A stretch of 28,631 nt of DNA from contig DHCD01000046.1 of the NCBI GenBank assembly GCA_002398105.1, positions 1 to 28,631 on the forward strand. The letters run 5' to 3'. Shown piece by piece: positions 16,510-23,559 of this stretch. Origin of the DNA: Syntrophomonas sp. UBA4911. Lineage in GTDB: Bacteria; Bacillota; Syntrophomonadia; Syntrophomonadales; Syntrophomonadaceae. Under the pieces are notes generated by a model. The model searched no databases. It saw only the letters and a list, made by a program, of their open reading frames with translations, and was not told the DNA's origin. The position numbers and the translations under genes are program-made. Within the stretch, counting starts at the first letter, position 1; every line of letters begins with the position of its first letter.

Positions 16510-16917
16510 ATGCTGATAGGCAGGGATGAGCAGGGGTTTACCCTGGTCGAGCTGGTCGTGGTGATGGCGATATTGGCTATTCTGGCAGCCCTGGCGGTGC
16601 CGCGCTTCAGCAATGTTATGGTCGATGCTAAATTTAAGGCCCATAATGCCAATGTAGAGCTGCTGACCCGGGCGGTGGAAATGTACAACGCTCAGGAGAG
16701 TGCGGAATTTAATGCAGGTATGAGTGAATTAAAGGCAAAGGGCTATATAAAACAAATCCCGGAATTATCTATTAAGGATTTAGGAGCCGGTAACAGAGTT
16801 GAAGATGCAATAGATGATAAAGAATATACCTTTAATACTGAATCTAAGAATATTGACCCCGGTCCATATAAATTAAATCGTGGAAACAAATGGGAAAAGG
16901 TGAATTCAGGACAATAG
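16510..16917 (+). CDS. pilA: Type IV pilin (PilA-like, probable major pilin)
   Basis: 135 residues. Leader ends at Gly9; cleavage before Phe10 gives the classical FTLVE start with Glu5 (E14), then a hydrophobic helix (VVVMAILAILAALAVP). The globular part is short. ATG at 16510 after GGGGAGGATT. Position after pilC and the canonical N-terminus make it the best major-pilin candidate. The last 177 bases are AT-rich (34% G+C by hand count against 57% at 16561-16620), unlike the conserved start, as if the C-terminal part has a different history. The structured 303-bp element follows 38 bp downstream. Confidence 0.9.
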   Translation: MLIGRDEQGFTLVELVVVMAILAILAALAVPRFSNVMVDAKFKAHNANVELLTRAVEMYNAQESAEFNAGMSELKAKGYIKQIPELSIKDLGAGNRVEDAIDDKEYTFNTESKNIDPGPYKLNRGNKWEKVNSGQ

Positions 16918-16955
16918 ATATATTTATAACCCATTGATTCCACTGTAAAAACTTA

Positions 16956-17258
16956 GTTTGGATGCATAAATATGCAGAAGCCGTTGACGGAGCATGCGGC
17001 ACTCTACGAGCACCACTGATGCTCCCTGCGGTTGCCATTAAGGTCGCAACACCCTGCGAAGGCGAAGCACCCGAGGGCACTCCTGATGTCACCTCCTGGT
17101 GACAACTAAGGTTGCGTCGGAAGGGGGCGAGCCCCACGGATGGGGTGAGAGTGACGCTGAGCATGGACGCGAATCGGAACGTCCCCCTTCAGCCGCGAGA
17201 CAAGCAGCTGGTGTTGCCCAGGCGGAGTCCTGGCGACGGAATATTTATGCATCCAAAC
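16956..17258. mobile_element. 303-bp element with perfect 18-bp terminal inverted repeats and many stem-loops
   Basis: Bases 16956-16973 (starting GTTTGGATGC) are the exact reverse complement of 17241-17258. The interior folds readily: GGAGCAT 16989-16995 with ATGCTCC 17019-17025; CGCAAC 17045-17050 with GTTGCG 17111-17116; GTCACC-TCCT-GGTGAC 17088-17103; GAAGGGGG 17120-17127 with CCCCCTTC 17183-17190 enclosing CCCCA-CGGA-TGGGG 17132-17145; CCAGG-N6-CCTGG 17218-17233. There is no good coding frame, no transposase and no clear target duplication. It may be a MITE-like element or a large structured RNA whose outermost stem is the terminal repeat; HEARO/omega-type RNAs are one family to test. 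The strand of any RNA is not known. Confidence 0.6.
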
Positions 17259-17316
17259 CACCACGTTATAGCTTTAGCAACAAAACCACTATCTTACTCA
17301 GAAAGAAAGATTGATT

Positions 17317-18060
17317 ATGTTGATTGCTTTTAGCATAATAAGCGGCCTTATTATCGGTTCCTTCCTCAACGTGGTCATTTACCGGATGCCCCGGAGGGAA
17401 TCGGTAGTAGGGCCGGGAAGCCGCTGCCCGGTCTGCGGGCATAATCTGGGGGCCGGGGATTTGATACCGGTTTTGAGTTATATCAGACAGCAGGGTAAGT
17501 GCCGTTACTGCAGAGCAGGGATTTCCTCCCGCTATCCCCTGACAGAAATTATCACTGCGGCGGCTTTCCTGTCGATATGGCTGCAATGGGGTCTGTCCTG
17601 GGAGGGGCTGGCGGGTGTAATACTGACCTCTCTGCTCATTCCGGCAGCCGGCATAGACCTGGAATACGGTATCATACCGGACCGCTTAACCATTCCCGGC
17701 ATTATAATCGGCCTCCTATTTGCGCCGTTAACGGTTGGGTTTATTTCGTCACTGGCAGGAGCTCTGCTTTTCGGAGGCGTTTTATTCCTCGCCGCCCTGA
17801 TATCCCGGGGAGGTATGGGCGGGGGAGATATTAAACTGGCGGCGGCTATCGGAGCCTTTACCGGCTGGCAGGGGGCCGTGCTGGCCTTTATACTATCATC
17901 CCTCCTGGGTGGTATGGGGGGCTTGATTCTTCTCCTGAGCAGGAAAGCCGACCGCAAAACCGCCGTAAAATTGGGGCCCTTCCTGGCTCTGGGGGGATGG
18001 ACAGCATATATGTGGGGTACGACCATGATTGATTTTTATCTCAATCTGTTGCAGGGATAA
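17317..18060 (+). CDS. pilD: Prepilin peptidase / N-methyltransferase
   Basis: Polytopic membrane aspartyl protease that cleaves prepilin leaders and methylates the new N-terminus. 247 residues. The cytoplasmic methyltransferase loop has a four-cysteine motif C37/C40 and C62/C65. The catalytic aspartates are D114 (GID before LEYGIIPD) and D171 (GMGGGDIKL). About seven membrane segments follow the usual pattern. Start taken as the ATG at 17317 (a TTG at 17311 is also in frame); the ribosome binding site is only a weak AGAAAGAAAG, perhaps because the 303-bp element ending at 17258 replaced the original upstream sequence. Confidence 0.95.
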   Translation: MLIAFSIISGLIIGSFLNVVIYRMPRRESVVGPGSRCPVCGHNLGAGDLIPVLSYIRQQGKCRYCRAGISSRYPLTEIITAAAFLSIWLQWGLSWEGLAGVILTSLLIPAAGIDLEYGIIPDRLTIPGIIIGLLFAPLTVGFISSLAGALLFGGVLFLAALISRGGMGGGDIKLAAAIGAFTGWQGAVLAFILSSLLGGMGGLILLLSRKADRKTAVKLGPFLALGGWTAYMWGTTMIDFYLNLLQG

Positions 18061-18135
18061 TAAACAACCACAGATTATCACTTGTTTTACGCCGGATACG
18101 GTCTGTGGCTATGGGGTTTATAGGGGCAATATCTT

Positions 18136-18678
18136 ATGCCTTGGATGATAAATGAGATTAAAAACGTTAAAGGCATGACGCTGGTTGAGGTAATGGCTGC
18201 TTTAGTGCTGCTGGCATTGCTGGCAGTCACGCTGCTGAGCGTATTTTCAACCACTGGGAGCTGGATAAATGGAGCCGGGAAAAAGACCGCAGCGGTACGG
18301 TATGCCGGTAATATCATTGAGATCATCCGGGCTAATTCCGGCGATCTTGATCAAATTTCCCTGCCCTACCGGGCGGAAGACGGAGATGCGGTTGATAACG
18401 ATATAAATGACGGGACCTTTAACTTTAAGCTCGACCCGCTGCAGGAGCCGTTTAAAGCGAGCGCTGCCCGTGGTATGAAGGCTATTCTAACTATTAACCG
18501 GCATAACGATATGGTTTATTATCGTGAGGGCGATAATAACGGCGATGGTATTCCCGAAATCAACGGCGCTGACGTACCTTTCAGTCCTGACCTTTATGCG
18601 GTACGGGTAAAGATTGAATGGACGGAGGCGGGACATGACCGGGAGTTTGAGATTTCCACCATAATGGGAGCCAGGTGA
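18136..18678 (+). CDS. Minor prepilin (PilV/PilI-like)
   Basis: 180 residues. The leader ends at Gly13; mature protein would begin MTLVE with Glu5 (E18), then a hydrophobic helix of about 20 residues. The rest is acidic, with a DNDINDGT and a DNNGDGIPEINGAD stretch that resembles calcium-binding loops found in some minor pilins. ATG at 18136, with a GGGG site nine bases upstream; an ATG at 18145 is an alternative. It is 6 bp from the next prepilin gene, so it belongs to a minor-pilin set that probably primes assembly. Confidence 0.88.
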   Translation: MPWMINEIKNVKGMTLVEVMAALVLLALLAVTLLSVFSTTGSWINGAGKKTAAVRYAGNIIEIIRANSGDLDQISLPYRAEDGDAVDNDINDGTFNFKLDPLQEPFKASAARGMKAILTINRHNDMVYYREGDNNGDGIPEINGADVPFSPDLYAVRVKIEWTEAGHDREFEISTIMGAR

Positions 18679-18684
18679 TGGGCT

Positions 18685-19197
18685 ATGAAGATAATCAAAA
18701 ACTTATTGGCAGCGGCAACCGGTATGACCCTGATCGAATTAATAGCAGCCTTGGCTTTGGTGAGTATTGTCGCCTCAGGGCTCATATCGGTTTATTGGTA
18801 TGGCGCTTCCGCCTTTAAACGGGAAGGTCTGCAGGCCGATGCCCAGTATGATGCCAGAGCGGCCCTGGACAGGATAAGTATTGACGTGGCCGAGTGCAGT
18901 GATTTGGAGGTCAGGGATAAAAATGGCATTCCTCTGTCGGTCAATATCCCCGCAACCGAGGAGCAGAACCCCGTGTCACTGCATCTGGATGGAGTAGATG
19001 TTACCTATAGGACCGGCAGGGAAGGAAGACTGCAAAGATGCCAGAGTGGTGATACCAAGACCATAACGGTTTATAAAGCCGATACGGATTTCATAAATAG
19101 GGGAAAAGGCACGGTCGAAATTTGCCTGGAGGTTTTGGATGAAAACATGCAGCCTGTATTTCAGGTGAGCGGGATGTGTGGGAAAAAGGTATTCTAA
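18685..19197 (+). CDS. Minor prepilin (PilW/GspJ-like)
   Basis: 170 residues with a prepilin leader ending at Gly13 and mature start MTLIE (Glu5 = E18), followed by a helix ending in VYWYGASAFKREG. The body (AQYDARAALDRISIDVAEC) matches the GspJ/PilW pattern in which a helix precedes a beta-rich pseudopilin fold. Two more cysteines lie near the C-terminus. AGGTG lies about eight bases before the ATG. Flanked closely by other minor-pilin genes. Confidence 0.87.
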   Translation: MKIIKNLLAAATGMTLIELIAALALVSIVASGLISVYWYGASAFKREGLQADAQYDARAALDRISIDVAECSDLEVRDKNGIPLSVNIPATEEQNPVSLHLDGVDVTYRTGREGRLQRCQSGDTKTITVYKADTDFINRGKGTVEICLEVLDENMQPVFQVSGMCGKKVF

Positions 19198-19209
19198 GGG
19201 GTGAAAATA

Positions 19210-21150
19210 ATGAAACGATTTGTCGCTCTGCTTGTGTCTCAACAAGGCTCGGCTATGGTGATGGCGCTGATGATTTTTCTTATCATCAGTGGGCTGGCTG
19301 CGGCAATTATAAATGTTGCGACCCTGGAAGATAAAATTGCCTTTTACCACGCCCGTAAGGAACAGGCCCGCCAATTGGCTGACGGCGGAATTCAGGTGGC
19401 CCGAAACGTGCTGATGAATTACAGGGGTTCCGGTTACCTTATGGAAGAAGCAAATGCTGAAACTGATATCCGTTGTATCAATAGCATGCTTAACGAGTTG
19501 TCCTCCTGGAATATAAGGGCGGAAATCACCGGCTTCTCATTTGCCGGCAGTATAGCAACTATAGAATCCACCGGAACCGTTGCTGAACCGGGCGTAAGCT
19601 CCGTAAGCCAAACCGTTCAGGCCAAGGTCATGGTCAACGGCCTGCCCAGCTATCCTTTACGCAGCCGTAAAGTCAGAATCATGGGGCGATATTTTGCTAC
19701 GATTGCCGCTGGAAAAACAAGCTTGGTGCAGCAGTTTATAAGCCAGGATTGGGATCCGGCGGAGAGTGAATCTCCTATAGCGACAGACCCTGAAGATAAC
19801 GTAGACAATGATACTGATATAAGACCGTTATATCTGTCTTATCCCTTGCATGGTCAGCCCTATCGCCAATTTGATTATTCCCGGGAGCATCCTTATTTTA
19901 CGGCCTGCAACCATAATAATTCGTTCCATGATTATACCTGGTGGGTGGGTAATGAAACTAAACTGGGATATGAATACATTTATAAACAACGTTATATGGG
20001 ATCAGGGTCGTCGGGATACTGGGAGCAGACCGCAGAACCGGGGCAGCATGATATGGAAAACAGCCGTCTGATCGTGGCGCCTTTTTATAAGCCCGCCGGG
20101 ATACTGGATGTGGAAAATGCGGACGGAAGCCAGGCTCCAATAGCCATGCAGAGCGATGAGTTCGGGAATGAGATTTTGACCGCTGATGAGAGAGCCGCCT
20201 TATTTGATGATTGTATTCCCCGGCCCGACCTTAATAACTCCGCCGCCGGAGGATTAGCTCTCCAGGACCTGCTGTCCCATCCCGGCGCCGTTCTTTATCC
20301 TGACCGGGATACCGCCTTCAATTCGGCTGATTTCCTGAGACGGGGGATAGTGCGAAGTGATGTTAAGCCTCCTGAGTTTAACAGCGCCATGCTAGATAAA
20401 TATCGCGAGTTATCGCAGCAGGATTCAACCTGGCAGTATATCCCCGCCCATTCTTCCCTGCTCCAGCCGTCAGGAGCCCATCGCTACCGGCTGATTATGG
20501 ATAGTCCTGATATGGTAAGCAGCAAATTCTTTATTGATCTTGATCCCGATGACACGGTGGAACTTGATTTTACTAGCGCCAGCCACTATACAGATCCCAT
20601 ATTCTCATGGAACCCGCTGAGTCTAAATGATTTGACGGATAAAATTATGAATCAAAAGGGTACTTTTTTTAATGCCTTTCGTAACCGGCTGGACAGCATA
20701 ATAGCCGTTTCTCCGGCCAACCTTTATGCAGGTATAGACAGCTTTATGCTTGATGTCGTTAATGATGCGGCTGATAAAAAGCCGGCCATTTTTTTATTAT
20801 CCGGTAAAAACATTGATCTGCTGCTCGACCCGGTCAGCTTCAACCAGATTTCCAGGAAGTGGACCAACGCCGGCGCCGAGAGGGAGATCAGGATATTCAT
20901 ACTGGCCGGAGGCAACGCCCGGATAACCTCGACTCTGCAGAAAATGACCTGCCGAGGCATTCTGAGCGCGTCGCAGGACATCACTTTTTTAATGGATTAT
21001 TTTGCCGAAGATGAACAGGAGCCGTTTCCCCATCGGGAGATAGAAAAGAACCTGGTGGTAATAAAAGATACGGACATATTACGTGCATTTCCCGAACCCT
21101 GGGCTTATATGGGGGAAGGAGCGATAGTCTCATATAAATATATAGACTAA
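19210..21150 (+). CDS. Very large PilX/GspK-like minor pilin
   Basis: 646 residues from the ATG at 19210, eight bases after AAGGGG (a GTG at 19201 is in frame but too close to that site). The N-terminus has a basic start, QQG at residues 11-13, then SAMVMALMIFLIISGLAAAI. Cleavage after Gly13 would leave a pilin-like helix without Glu5, as in GspK/PilX proteins that cap the pilus tip. The remaining ~600 residues are far longer than usual PilX proteins. They are rich in Asp, Asn and Tyr and match no domain I recognise, though late segments (AIFLLSGKNIDLLLD, EIRIFILAGGNARITS) suggest a beta-rich fold. Likely a tip or adhesin-type minor pilin; inferred. Confidence 0.8.
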   Translation: MKRFVALLVSQQGSAMVMALMIFLIISGLAAAIINVATLEDKIAFYHARKEQARQLADGGIQVARNVLMNYRGSGYLMEEANAETDIRCINSMLNELSSWNIRAEITGFSFAGSIATIESTGTVAEPGVSSVSQTVQAKVMVNGLPSYPLRSRKVRIMGRYFATIAAGKTSLVQQFISQDWDPAESESPIATDPEDNVDNDTDIRPLYLSYPLHGQPYRQFDYSREHPYFTACNHNNSFHDYTWWVGNETKLGYEYIYKQRYMGSGSSGYWEQTAEPGQHDMENSRLIVAPFYKPAGILDVENADGSQAPIAMQSDEFGNEILTADERAALFDDCIPRPDLNNSAAGGLALQDLLSHPGAVLYPDRDTAFNSADFLRRGIVRSDVKPPEFNSAMLDKYRELSQQDSTWQYIPAHSSLLQPSGAHRYRLIMDSPDMVSSKFFIDLDPDDTVELDFTSASHYTDPIFSWNPLSLNDLTDKIMNQKGTFFNAFRNRLDSIIAVSPANLYAGIDSFMLDVVNDAADKKPAIFLLSGKNIDLLLDPVSFNQISRKWTNAGAEREIRIFILAGGNARITSTLQKMTCRGILSASQDITFLMDYFAEDEQEPFPHREIEKNLVVIKDTDILRAFPEPWAYMGEGAIVSYKYID

Positions 21151-21169
21151 TAAGATGGGAGAGAGAAAT

Positions 21170-22159
21170 TTGCCGGTTAAAAAAAATCGGGGTGTTGGTC
21201 TGGACATAGGAAGCCGCAAAATTAAGCTGGTCAGCCTGCGGAAGGAAAGAGGAAGATTGCAGATCGAAACCTGGAGCAGCATCCCGACTCCGCCGGGAAC
21301 AGCAGAGGCAGGTATAATATATGACCCCCGGCGATTAGGCGAGGCCTTGGGGGAGATAGTCAGAGAATCAGGGCTGAAAGATAAAAATGTGATTTCGGCA
21401 GTGGCAGGTTCCCAAGTGTATACCCGCAATCTGGTCATGCCCCGGATGAAGAAAGATGAATTAAAGGAAGCGGTAAGATACCAGGCCACCACTTTTCTTC
21501 CCCTGCCGGTGGAAGAAACAGCTATGGATGTGTTCCCGCTGCGTGATTTTGAGGATGAAGAAGGTAAAAAAACAGAAGTTTTTTTGGTGGCGGTGCGCCG
21601 GCAGCAGGTGCAGAACCTGGAGCTAGTTTGCAGCTTGGCTGGTTTGCAGCTAAGAATAGTAGATATAGAACCATTGGCTTTAAATCGGGTTTTGAATGAT
21701 AATAGCGGAAACGCCGTTAAGGCATTCCTGAACCTGGGAGCCAGCCACTCCTGTTTTTCAGTGTTTCAGGATGAGGTGCCGGTCTTTAACCGTCATTGGA
21801 CTTTGGGAATGGCGGCTTTTTACCCGCAACGGGAAACGGAAATCCCGGATCGGGATGCGGCTATTGCTCCTGGCGATGAGGATTACCTGGTTAGAGATTT
21901 AATTGCTGAAGTGGCCCGTTCGGTTGACTACTACAACCTGCAAAATCCCGCTGCTTTGGAAAAAATTATCCTGTGCGGCGGCGGTTCGCGTCTGCGGGGA
22001 TGGGATAAGCTGATAGCCGTTAATGTTGATTGTGAAGTGGAGATAGCGGATCCGCTGGTTAATTTTATGCTTCCATCCGGAGTAACTGAGCAAGTCTGCC
22101 GGGAATTGCGGCATGACTTTGCCGTGGCTCTGGGTTTGGCTGTCAGGGGGATAGGGTAA
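21170..22159 (+). CDS. pilM: Type IV pilus assembly protein PilM
   Basis: Actin-like cytoplasmic ATP-binding protein that binds the N-terminus of PilN in the alignment complex. 329 residues from a TTG at 21170, which has GGGAGAGAG just upstream; the in-frame ATG at 21155 lacks a site. Family signatures: GLDIGSRKIKLV (phosphate 1), VSSVAGSQVYTRN-like segment, EAVRYQATTFLPLPVEE, LNLGASHSCFSVF (phosphate 2) and ILCGGGSRLRG (adenosine motif). Its TAA overlaps the pilN ATG by one base. Confidence 0.92.
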   Translation: MPVKKNRGVGLDIGSRKIKLVSLRKERGRLQIETWSSIPTPPGTAEAGIIYDPRRLGEALGEIVRESGLKDKNVISAVAGSQVYTRNLVMPRMKKDELKEAVRYQATTFLPLPVEETAMDVFPLRDFEDEEGKKTEVFLVAVRRQQVQNLELVCSLAGLQLRIVDIEPLALNRVLNDNSGNAVKAFLNLGASHSCFSVFQDEVPVFNRHWTLGMAAFYPQRETEIPDRDAAIAPGDEDYLVRDLIAEVARSVDYYNLQNPAALEKIILCGGGSRLRGWDKLIAVNVDCEVEIADPLVNFMLPSGVTEQVCRELRHDFAVALGLAVRGIG

Positions 22160-22710
22160 TGATTCCGGCGTCAGGCATAATCATAAATCTGTTGGAGACC
22201 GACCGCAGCCGTAGCCGGAAGAAAAAGCTGGGAGCAGTCGCCTTGCTCCTGATTATGGTAATGGGCGGAATTTTAGCCGGACTCTATTACTCTGCCCTAA
22301 ACGCCTGCCAGGAGCAGCAGGCACTCAATCGGGAGCTTAAAATACGGATGGCTGAATACCGCAAACTGCAATTGTCTCTTAAGGATAGTGAGGCGATAAA
22401 GCAGCAAATAAAAGTGAAAAGCGATACCGTGGCTGAGATTGAGGACTGCCGGATATCCTCTACGGAAATACTGCAGGAGATAGCAGACGTTCTTCCGTCG
22501 GGAGTTTTAGTAACCAAAACCCGGATAACACCGGATAGTATAAGTATGAGCGGATTATCCCCGGACCATAGCGAGGTTGCCCGTTTTATTTCCGGTCTAA
22601 GAGCAAGCCCGCGGTTTAAGGAAGTAAGGGTGGTGGCTTCTGAGGCTGGCGCGGTCAGTTCTGAAACTGAATTTGTGGTAGAAATTGATTGGGGGGTGAA
22701 GAGCAGGTGA
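22159..22710 (+). CDS. pilN: Type IV pilus assembly protein PilN
   Basis: 183-residue bitopic membrane protein. The N-terminal cytoplasmic tail contains INLLETDR, matching the conserved INLLP-type PilM-binding motif. One membrane helix spans about residues 25-47; a coiled-coil region and a small ferredoxin-like domain follow outside. ATG overlaps the pilM stop; the TGA overlaps the pilO GTG, so pilM-pilN-pilO are translationally coupled. Confidence 0.9.
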   Translation: MIPASGIIINLLETDRSRSRKKKLGAVALLLIMVMGGILAGLYYSALNACQEQQALNRELKIRMAEYRKLQLSLKDSEAIKQQIKVKSDTVAEIEDCRISSTEILQEIADVLPSGVLVTKTRITPDSISMSGLSPDHSEVARFISGLRASPRFKEVRVVASEAGAVSSETEFVVEIDWGVKSR

Positions 22711-23426
22711 AGTTGTCCCCTCGGGAGCAAATATTATTACTGGTCTTGATTATCCTGCTTTCCTTCTACCTGTTCAATAAAATCTTCTACCAGCCCCTAA
22801 GAGACGATACAGCCAAACTGACGGCCGAAAATATGAAATTGAAAAGTTTGCTGGCGGACCGGCCCAGCAAGCTGGAACAGAGGCAGGAGCTGGACCGAGA
22901 AAAGGGCAGGTCCAATGAACTATATCGCCGGCTAATGGTAAGGATACCGGAGGCGGCTTATATATCCGAAACCATAGCCTATTTGGAAACCAGCGCTGGG
23001 ATTGCGTCGGTACAATTGCTTAAGGTCGATTATCGCTCGCGGGAAAACAGCCCTGCCGCCCGTACGGCAAATTTGCCGCCGGAAAAGGGCGGCGCCCGGC
23101 CGTGCAATTTTACCATCACCGCCAGCGGCAGTTATTTTAATTTGCTGACTTGGCTGAGCAAGATAGAAGGATCTCCCCGCCTCTACGTTATTGATAGTAT
23201 AGAACTAACTGCTTCGGAATCCCGTTCGCCCATAGAAGAAGGGGAAGAAGCGCCTGTTTCCCCTTCTTCTCCGGAATTAAAAGGATCACCCCGATTCAAT
23301 GATAGTAATTTACATATGCAATTGCAGTTGACCGCTTACTATGATCCGGTTTCAATCCCGGGATTTGCAGGCATGCCCGAAAAAATATCCCCGGGAGCAG
23401 GAAGAGAAAACCCGTTTCGGCGCTGA
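22707..23426 (+). CDS. pilO: Type IV pilus assembly protein PilO
   Basis: 239-residue partner of PilN. The start is the GTG at 22707 overlapping the pilN stop, with GGGGGGTGAAG upstream; the TTG at 22689 lies before that site. One membrane helix (about residues 9-25) is followed by a coiled coil and a PilO-type ferredoxin-like domain (FTITASGSYFNLLTWLSKIE). A Pro/Ser/Glu-rich insertion at about 180-205 precedes the last beta strand. Last gene of the pilus operon. Confidence 0.88.
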   Translation: MKLSPREQILLLVLIILLSFYLFNKIFYQPLRDDTAKLTAENMKLKSLLADRPSKLEQRQELDREKGRSNELYRRLMVRIPEAAYISETIAYLETSAGIASVQLLKVDYRSRENSPAARTANLPPEKGGARPCNFTITASGSYFNLLTWLSKIEGSPRLYVIDSIELTASESRSPIEEGEEAPVSPSSPELKGSPRFNDSNLHMQLQLTAYYDPVSIPGFAGMPEKISPGAGRENPFRR

Positions 23427-23559
23427 TTAATTCAACGGACTCGGCATAGACAGTCGGCATTTTTACTTTTTAGCAGGAATGTGCGGTTTTTTCCTGAATT
23501 AATAGACGTAGACTAATTAATATGGTCAGCAAAAGGGAATTCTATTAAAAAGTGCTGTT
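23427..23559 (+). other. Gap between pilO and tldD with small hairpins
   Basis: 133 bp. A 9-bp inverted repeat (23426-23434 with 23495-23503) encloses CAGGAA-N11-TTCCTG (23474-23496). A weak GACT/AGTC stem before a T-rich stretch (about 23438-23473) is the best candidate end of the pilus transcript. No confident promoter for tldD. Confidence 0.3.

Noticed and set aside
16956..17258. Group II intron, retron or CRISPR-type RNA
   Set aside because: No GTGCG-type intron start, no recognisable domain V, no reverse transcriptase and no direct-repeat array; kept only as a structured element of unknown class.
17099..17333. Two open frames of 71 and 73 residues reading out of the 303-bp element
   Set aside because: They run through the stem-loops and the right terminal repeat, lack ribosome binding sites and resemble no protein; explained by structured G+C-rich DNA.
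17532..18026. 164-residue open frame opposite pilD
   Set aside because: Antisense shadow of a G+C-rich gene; Pro/Arg-rich, no ribosome binding site, and pilD is certain.
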